Positions 1 to 8,291 of a stretch of DNA of 64,000 bases are shown here, piece after piece; position 1 is the first letter of the stretch, and the number at the start of each line of letters is the position of its first letter. This DNA is from an uncultured Prevotellaceae bacterium (lineage in GTDB: Bacteria > Bacteroidota > Bacteroidia > Bacteroidales > Bacteroidaceae). The stretch covers positions 1 through 64,000 of the forward strand of contig OMSJ01000006.1 of assembly GCA_900313705.1 (NCBI GenBank), given 5' to 3'. Made by a program: the position numbers and the translations under genes. Below the pieces are notes generated by a model. It was not told the origin of the DNA, did no database searches, and saw only the letters and a program-made list of their open reading frames with translations.

Positions 1-16
1 TTCCTTCAGTAAGATG

Positions 17-99
17 TGGGTGGTGATGGATTCGAACCACCGAAGGCGAAAGCCAGCAGATTTACAGTCTGCCCCATTTGGCCACTCTGGTAACCACCC
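17..99 (-). tRNA. tRNA-Tyr (GTA)
   Basis: On the minus strand the 7-bp acceptor stem GGGTGGT/ACCACCC closes an 83-nt cloverleaf with the long variable arm expected of tRNA-Tyr, the T-loop GGTTCGAATCC and the anticodon loop CTGTAAA (anticodon GTA). The discriminator base is A. No CCA is encoded. It lies 44 nt downstream of tRNA-Thr and is probably processed from the same transcript. Confidence 0.95.
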
Positions 100-143
100 A
101 TTCCTGTTTGTGTTTCCTTATCAGCGGACACGCTTGCCTGCTG

Positions 144-217
144 AGCCTCTTGTCGGATTCGAACCAACGACCCCGAGATTACAAATCACGTGCTCTGGCC
201 AACTGAGCTAAAGAGGC
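144..217 (-). tRNA. tRNA-Thr (TGT)
   Basis: A 74-nt cloverleaf on the minus strand. The acceptor stem is GCCTCTT/AAGAGGC, the anticodon loop is TTTGTAA (anticodon TGT), and the T-loop is GGTTCGAATCC. There is a T-T mismatch in the anticodon stem. In Bacteroidales such tRNAs usually precede tuf, which would lie beyond the left edge (family knowledge, not seen here). Confidence 0.95.
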
Positions 218-259
218 GAAATACAGCCGTATTGACATGCGAACACGTCTAATCGGCTG

Positions 260-290
260 CAAAATTACAAATTATTTCTGAACTGACAAA
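260..290 (-). promoter_or_regulatory. Bacteroidota promoter for the tRNA-Thr/tRNA-Tyr transcript
   Basis: On the minus strand, -33 TTTG (287-290) and -7 TAATTTTG (260-267) are separated by 19 bp. This is the Bacteroidota consensus, and it sits about 43 nt upstream of tRNA-Thr. Confidence 0.75.
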
Positions 291-306
291 GCGTTTGGTC
301 GTTTTT

Positions 307-606
307 TTAACGATTTTTTTGCTTTTCTTTATATTTAGTGGCTTGCCGCAGCAAAGATTCCACAGTTTTATCGATTGCTTCTTCGAATGTGTTGCATGTT
401 TCCTGAGCGAACAATTCGGTGCCTGGCAGTATGACTCTCAGGGCGGCTTCCTTGTTCAGAGCGGTCTCAGGCTTTACAACCTTCAGTGACACCTCTACCC
501 TTCCTATTTCATCGTTGAACTTAGCGAGCTTGGAGAGTTTCTTCTCGATGAACTGCTCCAACTTCTCTGTTGCTTCAAAGTGGATTGCCTGAATTTTGAT
601 TTCCAT
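307..606 (-). CDS. hpf: Ribosome hibernation promoting factor, short form
   Basis: This 99-residue HPF/RaiA-family protein binds the decoding region of the 30S subunit in slow growth and helps form inactive ribosomes (family knowledge). The sequence shows the beta-alpha-beta-beta-beta-alpha pattern: MEIKIQAIHFEATEKLEQFI at the start, then a basic helix near residues 22-30, and a basic C-terminal helix with RQATKYKEKQKNR. The length fits the short form; the long C-terminal dimerisation domain is absent. It overlaps the 3' end of xerC by 32 nt in another frame, so translation is probably coupled. The cluster rpsU-xerC-hpf-tRNAs is typical for Bacteroidales. Confidence 0.92.
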   Translation of the reverse strand: MEIKIQAIHFEATEKLEQFIEKKLSKLAKFNDEIGRVEVSLKVVKPETALNKEAALRVILPGTELFAQETCNTFEEAIDKTVESLLRQATKYKEKQKNR

Positions 607-1519
607 AGTTACCTCCTTTTGTTTTAGCCCGAGGATGGGCTTGGTTATACATTTCTTTCAACTGTTCGAAAGTGGTGTGAGTATAGATTTCAGTAGTTGA
701 CAGACTTTCGTGTCCGAGCAGTTCCTTGACGGACTGCAGGTCGGCATTATGGTTGAGCATTGCCGTTGCAAACGTATGCCGCAACACGTGCGGGCTGTTG
801 CGTCGTTGAGTGGTGACCATCGAGAGATACTTCTTGACGATGTCGCGTACCTTTTGTGGAGTCATCTGCTGTCCGCTTCTCTCGTCAAGAAAGAGGCTTT
901 TGTCTGCAGACTGCTTCTGCTGTGCAAAGGTACTGCGTTCCGCAAGATAGTGTCTCAGGTTGTCGCCGAATTCATCGCCATACGGGATGATGCGTTGCTT
1001 GTTGCGCTTTCCTGTGACCTTGAGCTGCATTTGGTCCAAGTCAACATCTCTCTCTGCCAGGCCTACCAACTCTGAGAGTCGGATGCCTGTGGAGTAGAAT
1101 GTGAGCAGGATCATGCGGTTGCGGAAGCCTTGATAGTCTTCGCTGAAGAAGTCGCCGTCGAAGAGTCTGTCCATTTCTGCCTCGCGAATGTAGGCAGGCA
1201 GTTTCTTCTCGACCTTTGGACTTGGCAGATTGTGCACGGGGTCCCGTGTGACCAAGCCACGTCGCAAGAGGAACTTGTAGAAGGAGCGTAGGGAGCTGAG
1301 ACGTCGGCGAACGCTTGTGGCGGCATTGCCTTTGTCCATCATCTCCACCACCCACTGCCGGATGACGTCGGCTGGCATTTCTTCCCAGGTGAGACTACTG
1401 TCAACTGCTTCATAGAACTGCTTGAACGCTTCCAAGTCAGCTTGATATACCTCTGTTGTCTTGCGGGAGTAATTCCGCTCATATTGGAGGTAATCTATGA
1501 AGTCTTTAATCCAATTCAC
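575..1519 (-). CDS. xerC: Tyrosine recombinase XerC/XerD type
   Basis: A 314-residue site-specific recombinase, probably one of the pair that resolves chromosome dimers at dif. The N-terminal SAM-like core-binding domain covers about residues 1-85. The catalytic domain follows with the full set of active-site residues: R147 (GIRLSE), K171, H244 and R247 (HVLRHTFA), H270 (LLGHESL) and nucleophile Y279 (TEIYTH). The C-terminus (RAKTKGGNYGNQNSGNPL) runs 32 nt into hpf. The neighbours are translation genes rather than mobile genes, so a housekeeping Xer enzyme is more likely than an integrase. Whether it is XerC or XerD cannot be settled here. Confidence 0.92.
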   Translation of the reverse strand: MNWIKDFIDYLQYERNYSRKTTEVYQADLEAFKQFYEAVDSSLTWEEMPADVIRQWVVEMMDKGNAATSVRRRLSSLRSFYKFLLRRGLVTRDPVHNLPSPKVEKKLPAYIREAEMDRLFDGDFFSEDYQGFRNRMILLTFYSTGIRLSELVGLAERDVDLDQMQLKVTGKRNKQRIIPYGDEFGDNLRHYLAERSTFAQQKQSADKSLFLDERSGQQMTPQKVRDIVKKYLSMVTTQRRNSPHVLRHTFATAMLNHNADLQSVKELLGHESLSTTEIYTHTTFEQLKEMYNQAHPRAKTKGGNYGNQNSGNPL

Positions 1520-1600
1520 GCACTTCGCTTACTGTTTCTTCTGCGAAGGTAGCTATTTTTTTTGACAATCCAATGGGATGCGTCAAAAAATTAAGGACTT

Positions 1601-1792
1601 TTAATCTTCTACGCGGTGAAGCTTCTGTACATAGACAGCATGTTCCATAGCGAGACGCTTCAGGACAGAGGGCTTGTCGAACTGCTGACGTGCACGGAGT
1701 TCCTTCACGACACCAGTCTTCTCAAACTTACGCTTGAACTTCTTCAGAGCCTTCTCGATGTTCTCGCCTTCTTTTACAGATACTACAATCAT
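1601..1792 (-). CDS. rpsU: 30S ribosomal protein S21
   Basis: This 63-residue basic protein of the small ribosomal subunit starts MIVVSVKEGENIEKALKKFK and has the family pattern of two basic helices, including the RARQQFDKPS turn. The length is usual for Bacteroidota S21. It is the first gene of the minus-strand cluster, 81 nt upstream of xerC, and has a clear promoter at 1850-1880. Confidence 0.97.
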   Translation of the reverse strand: MIVVSVKEGENIEKALKKFKRKFEKTGVVKELRARQQFDKPSVLKRLAMEHAVYVQKLHRVED

Positions 1793-1849
1793 AGTTTCTT
1801 TTTTGTTGTTTTTAATTAGTTAATTGAATCAAATAGTGAAAATGCGGCG

Positions 1850-1880
1850 CAAAATTACACAAACTTTACGAATTGGCAAA
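1850..1880 (-). promoter_or_regulatory. Promoter of rpsU
   Basis: -7 TAATTTTG (1850-1857) and -33 TTTG (1877-1880) on the minus strand, with a 19-bp spacer. It gives a 5' leader of about 50 nt. Confidence 0.75.
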
Positions 1881-1932
1881 GCTTTTTAGCGAAAAATTGC
1901 ATTAACTTCTTGCTTAAGGCACTCGTTCCCTT

Positions 1933-2034
1933 GAAAAATGCAACGTGGAGGGTTTGAAAAGGCTCAACGTTGCATTGGTTAAACAGGAGAACGTAGTTGA
2001 GCAATTAGGTCAACGTAGTTTTGCAATTAGGTTA
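1933..2034. repeat. Short imperfect direct and inverted repeats between rpsU and the glycosidase
   Basis: The 252-bp gap holds an inverted pair (AATGCAACGT near 1936 and ACGTTGCATT near 1965) and two near-identical direct copies of AACGTAGTTnnGCAATTAGG (about 1990-2010 and 2012-2032). It resembles the arm-core-arm repeats elsewhere in the window but is degenerate. Nothing coding is seen. Confidence 0.45.
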
Positions 2035-2044
2035 GCCTACTTCT

Positions 2045-5000
2045 TCATCGCTTCATGCCTTGCGTTATCATTTTCTTGCCTGAAACGATATTGATGCTGT
2101 TCTCACGCGGTCTAGCGAGTCTGCGGCCGGAAAGGTCGTAGCATTCACCACTTAGCCTTGTACCATTTTCCATTTCTTCGTCGGAAGCGGGATGGATGGT
2201 GCCGATGCTGGTGGGATTCTCGTCTATACCATTATATATATATACGGACGAGGCGGCGAGGCGGAGGGTCAAAGGCGTGTCGATGCCGATTGGCGTGTCC
2301 GTGGTTAGTCCGCTGAGAGGGCTTTGGCTGAAAGCATCGCTTAGGGTGATGCTTGTGTGGATGTATGCAGGAATGTCGAGTGCTTCGCGGAGGGTTGTCG
2401 TGAAGGTCTGTGCCGAAGCCGAGGGATTGCGGAGGGCGAGGGTTGCGCGTTCGCCGTTCCAGGCTGCCCAGCCATAGACGTTGGCCTTGCTGCCGTCCCA
2501 GGGATTGCCGCCCACCCAATGCACGTCGGGCAGAACGTCCTCCTGCGCCTTCTGCCAGCGGATGCACTCGGCGAGGTCGCCCCAGAGCTTGCCGGCATTG
2601 ATGCTGTTCATCAGCGAGAAGTCGGCATAGACCTCCACCATGCCGCTGCCACAGGCAAAGGCACAACGCAGCTCGCGCACGATGTCGGCATAGTTGCGGC
2701 TCATGTTGGCAACACCCCCGCCGTACTTCGAGAGCATGAAGCCGTGGGTCATCAGGGTGTTAATGGGACAGAGGGGCGAGTTCTGCACGAAGTTCTGATA
2801 GACGAGGCGGTCGCGGTAGGTAATCCATTGTTCGCGGCTGTTGCCCTGGTTGCCCACTGTGCCCCAGTCGTTCTCCTGCCGCCAGACGGCATCGGTCACT
2901 TGGAACCAGAAGGGCGACGCCCACGTGCCGACGCTCGTGTTGAAGAACACGTCGGGCTTCACCGGCATTCTCTTCGCCCGTCGCGCCGGCATCCGGTCCG
3001 ACTGCGCTGAACTGGCCGCTGATGCCGTCGAACTTGAAGTAGTTGAAGTGGTAGTTGTTGAGCATGAAGCTCGTGCGGTCGAGGAAGACGTTGTAGTAGG
3101 CCGGATTGGAAAGCTGCATACCGCCCTTGCCGCTCCAGTAGCTGCGACGGTAGTTGCCGCTCTGTCCGTAGCCGCCCACCGGGCCGAGCCATGCACCAAT
3201 CTGTGAGTCCATGCTCCACGCCTTGTCGCTGAGTTTCTGGAAGCCGTTGGGGAAGTTCGGATTGAACTGCCAGGTGCCGTACTCGTCCCAGCCGTCGTCC
3301 CACATGAAGGTGCTGATGCCTACGCCGTACTTGTCGAAGAGGTGCAGCTTCCATTGGTCGAGGACCTCAAGGCACTGGGCCTCGTTGAAGTTCGTGGTGT
3401 AGTTCGGGTCGTTGTTGCGGTCGATGTTCAGCTCGAACCATGAGTTGTACATCGGGAAAGCACGCCAAGGCACTGCCCTTTCGCGCTCGCTGTAGCAGAG
3501 GAAGGAACGGCGTGCCTGACCGGGAGCTATGAGGCCGACCACGGCGCCCACCTTCCATGTCTTGCCTTTAGCCAGCGTGGTCTGCCTGCTCCATTCGCCA
3601 AGGATTTCCGTCTCTGTAGGCGCGGCGAGGTGCAGGTACTCGTTCTTGACGTAGCTGAGGTTGATGTTGCCGGACGATGTATTGTCGCTGCCGTCGGGAT
3701 TGAGCACGACATAATAGCGGAGGTCGTAGGAGCCTGCTGCCGGAACGGTGAAGCTATAGACGTTGTCTGTCTTGGCCGAGCCGGAGAAGCCCTTGTGGTA
3801 GTCGGAAGCCGCCACGTTGCCATCGGCATCAGCCAACTCTACGCCGGCGATGGTCAGACCGTGATAGCCGGAAGCATACATGAACTGCGCGGAGAAGAGG
3901 CCGCCGCTTCGGGCAAAGCTGACGGGCTTCGTCATCATCTTTATCCTGTCGGACGTGTAGCCAAGCTCATTGATGCGGGCAGGAACAAGGGATGGAGTAC
4001 TCCACGAAGAGGTGTTCCACGAGTCGGTACGCGTGCCGCCAACAGCGAGCAACGAGGGCAGGGACGAGGACGAGCCGCTGCTCTCTGGCAGGACGTTGGC
4101 TTCGGTGTGACCGTCGAAGACCAGTTCCGGAGCGATGACTTCGCAACTCCACGTGATGCTGCCATTGCTGTTCCACGTGCCGCTGATGGCATCTGTCTGC
4201 GTGTCGCGGAAGTAGCGGACGAGGTAGTAGCCTGCGGCAGGGATGGTGAGTGTATAGACGTTTCTCGACTTCGCCCCTCCCGTATAGCCTTTATGGTAGT
4301 CGTGAGCCACGACGTTCCCCTCGAGGTCGATGATGTCAACGCCAGCGATGTCGAGGCGATGACTGCCGCTGGTGTACTGGAAGGTGACGGTCTGCTTGCC
4401 GCTCTCCAAGAGGCCGAGATAGCCCTGCGTGCCGCAGACGGCGCTTGCAGCCAAGCCAAGGTTGAGGATGCCCTGCGGCGTCTCTGAACCGGGCAGCCAG
4501 CTGAAGGTCGTGCCGGACCATCGGTCATAGACAAAAGGAGCTGCATTCATGGCTCCCACGACGCTGTTCTTGCCCATCGGAGTCTCAAGGCCTGCGAAAA
4601 TCTTGTCGCTGGCTATGACGGCTCCCCGCGTGTTGCCGACGACGACAGGAGCCTGCTCGCTGCTGCTGTTATCGACGGTGTAGTGCATGGGGATGACGGC
4701 ATTCATGGCCACATCCCTCACGGCTGTCAGCTCCAGCTCGGTGCGCAGGTAGTGGGAGCCGTCGCGCAGCACGGCCCGCCACGTCAGCGAGAGGTCGCCG
4801 CTGGTGTAGGTTGCCTTGATGCTCTTGCCGGGGAGCTTCAGCGCCCCCTTCGCGGCGGAGGCGTCGGCTGAAAGCTCTTCTGCCTCAACGTCTTTCAGGG
4901 TCATTGCCGATGAAGCCACTTCTGTGCCGCTCCCAAGGCGGATGCTGAAGAGGTCGTCGCTTGGCTTCAAGCCCATCGCCTTGCAACCGCCGAAGGTTAG

Positions 5001-5180
5001 CTTGCCGTCGTTCAACACAAACGAAGCCGAAAGCAAGTCGTTGCTCAGCGTGTAAGTATCGCCCACAACCGCCGAGGTTGCTTCGCCTGCCTGCTGCTCC
5101 TGCGGAAAGATAACCTTTTGTGCCGAGACGTGCAGCGACAAAGCCACGGCAAACAAGAAAAGCAAAGTCTGCTGCTTCAT
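2045..5180 (-). pseudogene. Secreted glycoside hydrolase, clan-D (GH27/GH36)-like, frameshifted
   Basis: A secreted protein of about 1040 residues if repaired. It starts MKQQTLLFLFAVALSLHVSA (signal peptide). An N-terminal beta-sandwich carries two copies of a roughly 75-residue module (about residues 265-345 and 430-510) with matching features such as DYHKG. A TIM-barrel part follows with MWDDGWDEYGTW and FNYFKFDG, like the Asp-containing strands of GH27/36, and then VYGWAAWNGERATLALRNPS. The first frame ends in nonsense after ENA near residue 738. The second frame picks up at VKPDVFFNTS. A single extra G in CCGG (2963-2966) explains the break. The C-terminus has a YDLSGRRL tail typical of secreted Prevotella-type proteins. 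The family is assigned from motifs only. It could be a real pseudogene or a base-calling error. Confidence 0.72.
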
Positions 5181-5193
5181 GGTGATAGGGAAA

Positions 5194-5330
5194 TTAAAGA
5201 AGATAGAAGAAGATAGATGAAGATAAAAGGAGATAGATGACGTTAGTTATGGCTTCTGCCAAAGGTATTGTCCTCTATCTTCGCCGCTGGAAGCGGCATA
5301 TCTTCCTCTAACTTCCTCTATCTCCTTCTT
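5194..5330. repeat. Arm-core-arm repeat element (GAAGATAG arms)
   Basis: The left arm (5194-5240) is built of degenerate units such as agaagataga. The right arm (5301-5330) is their inverse (tcttcctctaacttcctcta). The core holds GGCTTCTGCCAAAGGTATTG. A similar AAAGGTATTGTCC core occurs inverted in the element at 18462-18615. It lies between mdh and the frameshifted glycosidase. Confidence 0.6.
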
Positions 5331-5360
5331 ATATTATATAATAATGTTCGCGCGTGAGGC

Positions 5361-6353
5361 TTAGAGGTTAGGATTGTCGTCCTTCCAGTTTGCTACGGGC
5401 GGAATGATGCCGAGGCCAATGATTTCGTCGCGCATCTTCTGCAGGTGCTCGTAGGAAGCCTGGAGAGCTGCCATTTCCTCTGCCGTACCTTCGGGAGCGG
5501 TGAAGTGTACGCCGTCCTTGTCGATAACAGAAGGCATAGCCATCATCACGTTCTTGTAGCCGCACTTGTCGCAGTTCACGTAGCAGCCGGCAGGCCACTT
5601 GAAGGGTTCGCCGCCCATGGCACCCTCAATCATCTTGACTGCCTGATAAGCGGGGCTCTGGAATGAAGAACGGCCGCGCAGCTTAATGATGTTGCTGCCG
5701 CCCTGAGTGGTCATGTGCTTGATTTCAGCCCAGCGCTCTGCAGAGAGAGGAAGTTCGCAGAGGGGCTTGCCGTCGATCTTTGCCTTCGATGCGAAGACTG
5801 CCATCTGTTCGCCGTGACCGCCGTAGGTGTAAGCGTCCGTCACCTTGTCCTGCTGTACGCCGAACTCCTGAGCGAGCTGCTGCTGGAGACGGGTTGAGTC
5901 GAGGGCTGCAAGAGAGGTGAGCTGATTGGGCTTCAGGCCAGAGTGGATGAGCGCTGTGAGGGCTGTCACGTCGGCAGGGTTGAAGATAACGACCACGTGC
6001 TTCACGTCGGGGCAGTACTTCTTGATGTTCTCGCCGAAGTCGGCTGCAATCTGGCAGTTGCCCTTCAGCAGGTCCTCGCGGGTCATGCCTTCCTTACGGG
6101 GAGCACCGCCGCTGGAGATGATGTACTTGGCACCGGTGAAAGCTTCCTTTGCATCGACGGTGTAAGAGAGGTTAGCGCCGGGGAAAGCGCAGTGGCACAT
6201 CTCGTCATAGACGCCGTGTACGCCGGGCTCATAGATATCATACAGACAAATGTTGGGGGTAAGGCCGAGCATCAGGACGCTCTGCACCATGTTGGAACCG
6301 ATCATGCCACCGGCACCAACGATAACGAGTTTCTCGTCAGTCAGAAATTTCAT
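5361..6353 (-). CDS. mdh: Malate dehydrogenase
   Basis: An NAD-dependent oxidoreductase that interconverts malate and oxaloacetate in the cytosol. In this group it serves the reductive branch to fumarate and succinate (pathway knowledge). The start MKFLTDEKLVIVGAGGMIGS gives 330 residues. I reject the 14-residue upstream extension because it overlaps the promoter. Visible are the nucleotide-binding GAGGMIG (about 12-18), the substrate arginines in GGAPRKEGMTREDL, VVIFNPADVTAL, an Arg in LDSTRLQQ, and the catalytic His in YGGHGEQMAVF. It is monocistronic, reads away from nagB, and has a promoter at 6393-6423. Confidence 0.93.
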   Translation of the reverse strand: MKFLTDEKLVIVGAGGMIGSNMVQSVLMLGLTPNICLYDIYEPGVHGVYDEMCHCAFPGANLSYTVDAKEAFTGAKYIISSGGAPRKEGMTREDLLKGNCQIAADFGENIKKYCPDVKHVVVIFNPADVTALTALIHSGLKPNQLTSLAALDSTRLQQQLAQEFGVQQDKVTDAYTYGGHGEQMAVFASKAKIDGKPLCELPLSAERWAEIKHMTTQGGSNIIKLRGRSSFQSPAYQAVKMIEGAMGGEPFKWPAGCYVNCDKCGYKNVMMAMPSVIDKDGVHFTAPEGTAEEMAALQASYEHLQKMRDEIIGLGIIPPVANWKDDNPNL

Positions 6354-6392
6354 GTTTTTTGTTATTTTGGTTGTTAAACGTAATTCTGAATG

Positions 6393-6423
6393 CAAAGTTA
6401 CGAATTAGTATGCACAATACAAA
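6393..6423 (-). promoter_or_regulatory. Promoter of mdh
   Basis: -7 TAACTTTG (6393-6400) and -33 TTTG (6420-6423) on the minus strand, spacer 19 bp. The leader is about 35 nt. Confidence 0.78.
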
Positions 6424-6587
6424 ATAAAAAGGACTTTATTTTTATTTAAGTTTCGACATAAGCGGTCTGCTATTTTGAAAGCAATCGGCACAGGAATGTG
6501 ACATTCTGTAAGAAATTGCACACTTCAAAAAACGGCTCAAAAAGACCAAAAACACGCTTTTCCGGCTGATGACGCACGAAGCGTTGG

Positions 6588-6634
6588 CCATAAGTACGTG
6601 TACCGTTGGCCATAAGTACACGTACTTATGAGAT
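6588..6634. promoter_or_regulatory. Two-unit 22-bp palindrome array (GTACrCGTAC) in the mdh-nagB gap
   Basis: GTAC cores start at 6594 and 6616, exactly 22 bp apart, each in a CCATAAGTAC context. The second is a full palindrome, ATAAGTACACGTACTTAT. Larger arrays with the same period lie upstream of the V-ATPase operon (33426-33513) and cotH (46964-47090). The rest of the 748-bp mdh-nagB gap (about 6640-7000) holds no credible gene. Confidence 0.65.
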
Positions 6635-7002
6635 TTTCAGCATGGAGTTTTTACTGATCCGCTTGGGAAAAAAGTGTGCAAAAACAGGCAAAAACGGCCT
6701 CTTTTGCTAAGCAGGGTTTACAAAGTGGCGTTTTATAATGAAAAACCAAAAGTGAAGTGAAAGAAATATACAACTGAGCCTCAACGGGTTGCGGTACGCG
6801 CCGCGATTTGAGCGCGTTTCTCGGTCTGGGGGTCAAAAAGTGCCGCCGAGAGGATTTGAAGCGATTCTGGGAGGTCTCCCTCAAAAGGGCGTGTCAGCAA
6901 AAACGCTATCTTGCTTACATTTTGTCAACATGATTTTAGGACTCAAAAAGGGACTCGGAAAAAACAAAATGCCACTTTAACGGCACTTTTTACGTCATAG
7001 AC

Positions 7003-7033
7003 TTGCACGAAACGGCAGAAAGACGTAATTTTG
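7003..7033 (+). promoter_or_regulatory. Promoter of nagB
   Basis: -33 TTG (7003-7005) and -7 TAATTTTG (7026-7033), spacer 20 bp. The leader is about 60 nt. Confidence 0.7.
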
Positions 7034-7101
7034 CACTATAAAAAGATTGTAAAGGGATAACAGTTAAACATTTTTACAAACATTCAAAACACATTAAAGC
7101 T

Positions 7102-7893
7102 ATGAGAGTAATCATCGAACCTGACTATGAGAACCTGAGCCGCTGGGCTGCTGAGTACGTCGCTGCTAAAATCAACGCCGCCAATCCAACTCCCGAGAAG
7201 CCCTTCAAACTGGGCTGTCCCACCGGCTCCTCTCCCCTGGGCCTCTACAAGCACCTCATTGAGATGTACAAGGCCGGCAAGGTTTCATTCAAGAACGTCA
7301 TCACATTCAATATGGATGAATACGTGGGTCTGCCCGAAGAGCACCCCGAGAGCTACCACAGCTTCATGTGGACCAACTTCTTCTCCCACATCGACATCAA
7401 GAAGGAGAACGTACACATCCTGAACGGCAACGCTAAGGACCTCGCCGCTGAGTGCGCTCAGTACGAGGCTGCCATTCAGGCTGCCGGCGGCATCGACCTC
7501 TTCATGGGCGGCATCGGCCCCGACGGGCACATCGCCTTCAACGAGCCTTTCAGCTCCCTCCAGAGCCGCACTCGCGTCAAGAGCCTCACCACAGACACCA
7601 TCATCGCCAACAGCCGCTTCTTCGATAACGACGTCAACAAGGTGCCCAAGACAGCCCTGACCGTCGGCGTAGGCACCGTGATGGATGCCAAAGAGGTGCT
7701 CATCGTCTGCAACGGCCACAACAAGGCCCGTGCCTTGCAGCACGCCGTAGAGTGCGCCGTCAGCCAGGAATGGACCATCAGCGCCCTGCAGATGCACCCG
7801 CATGCCATCATCGTCTGCGACGAAGCTGCCACCGACGAGCTGAAGCACGGCACATACAAGTACTTCAAGGACATCGAAAAGAATAATCTGTAA
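7102..7893 (+). CDS. nagB: Glucosamine-6-phosphate deaminase
   Basis: Converts glucosamine 6-phosphate to fructose 6-phosphate and ammonia in the cytosol, feeding host- or wall-derived amino sugars into glycolysis. The 263-residue length and the residue numbering match E. coli NagB. D72 is in NMDEYVGL, and D141, H143 and E148 are in [10 protein letters not shown]. The phosphate-binding [11 protein letters not shown] is at 39-49. The start [10 protein letters not shown] is standard. Five nt downstream is the small membrane protein at 7898, so they are probably cotranscribed. Confidence 0.96.
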   Translation: MRVIIEPDYENLSRWAAEYVAAKINAANPTPEKPFKLGCPTGSSPLGLYKHLIEMYKAGKVSFKNVITFNMDEYVGLPEEHPESYHSFMWTNFFSHIDIKKENVHILNGNAKDLAAECAQYEAAIQAAGGIDLFMGGIGPDGHIAFNEPFSSLQSRTRVKSLTTDTIIANSRFFDNDVNKVPKTALTVGVGTVMDAKEVLIVCNGHNKARALQHAVECAVSQEWTISALQMHPHAIIVCDEAATDELKHGTYKYFKDIEKNNL

Positions 7894-7897
7894 TAAT

Positions 7898-8137
7898 ATG
7901 GTAACAACTCTTATTGGCATTATCACCGGCATATTGGCCGGCTTCATTGCAAGCAAACTGCAGAGCGGTTCGGGCAGGGGATTGCTCGTCAACCTCTTCC
8001 TTGGCATCATCGGCAGCGTCATCGGTAGCTGGCTCTTTGCCTTGATCGGCATCGAAGCCAACGGCTTCATCGGCTCACTGGTCTGCGCCGTCATCGGTGC
8101 ACTCATCCTGCTGTGGTTTGTGTCAAAGATTAAGTAA
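7898..8137 (+). CDS. GlsB/YeaQ/YmgE family small membrane protein
   Basis: A 79-residue protein of three hydrophobic segments rich in Gly and Ile (IIGIITGILAGFIASKLQSG, LLVNLFLGIIGSVIGSWLFA, FIGSLVCAVIGALILLWFV). This is the pattern of the 'transglycosylase-associated' stress family, whose biochemical role is not established. It lies 4 nt after nagB. It could be an accessory stress-response membrane protein; no catalytic residues are seen. Confidence 0.85.
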   Translation: MVTTLIGIITGILAGFIASKLQSGSGRGLLVNLFLGIIGSVIGSWLFALIGIEANGFIGSLVCAVIGALILLWFVSKIK

Positions 8138-8181
8138 GCACAACCCACATAGAGCGTAACAACGCACAACCAATAGCCTTT

Positions 8182-8267
8182 AACCACGGATTGCACGTAT
8201 TACACGAACATCCCTTTGCCAACGACAAGGGAGTAGCCAATTCGTGTAACGCGTGCAATTCGTGGTT
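8182..8267. repeat. Arm-core-arm repeat element (AATTCGTG arms)
   Basis: Left arm 8182-8208 and right arm 8241-8267 are inverted copies matching at 24 of 27 positions, around a 32-nt core (8209-8240). In the 154-bp gap between 8137 and 8292 it may form a strong hairpin. The ADP-ribosylglycohydrolase-like gene starts 25 nt after it. Confidence 0.7.
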
Positions 8268-8291
8268 TTATGTTTAGCCCTCCTTTTGGAT

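Noticed and set aside
2960..2970. Programmed frameshift in the glycosidase
   Set aside because: No slippery heptamer or downstream structure is apparent, and the family is not known for recoding.
3630..4487. 285-residue plus-strand reading frame opposite the glycosidase
   Set aside because: It is antisense to a gene with clear domain motifs, has no recognisable features, and reflects GC-rich codon positions.
6354..6395. Upstream start of mdh giving 344 residues
   Set aside because: The extra 14 residues lie over the -7 element; the start at 6353 matches the family.
6651..6884. 77-residue frame in the mdh-nagB gap
   Set aside because: No ribosome site, promoter or similarity that I can recognise.
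7285..8196. 303-residue minus-strand frame opposite nagB
   Set aside because: nagB has all its catalytic residues in the standard numbering; the antisense frame has no motif.
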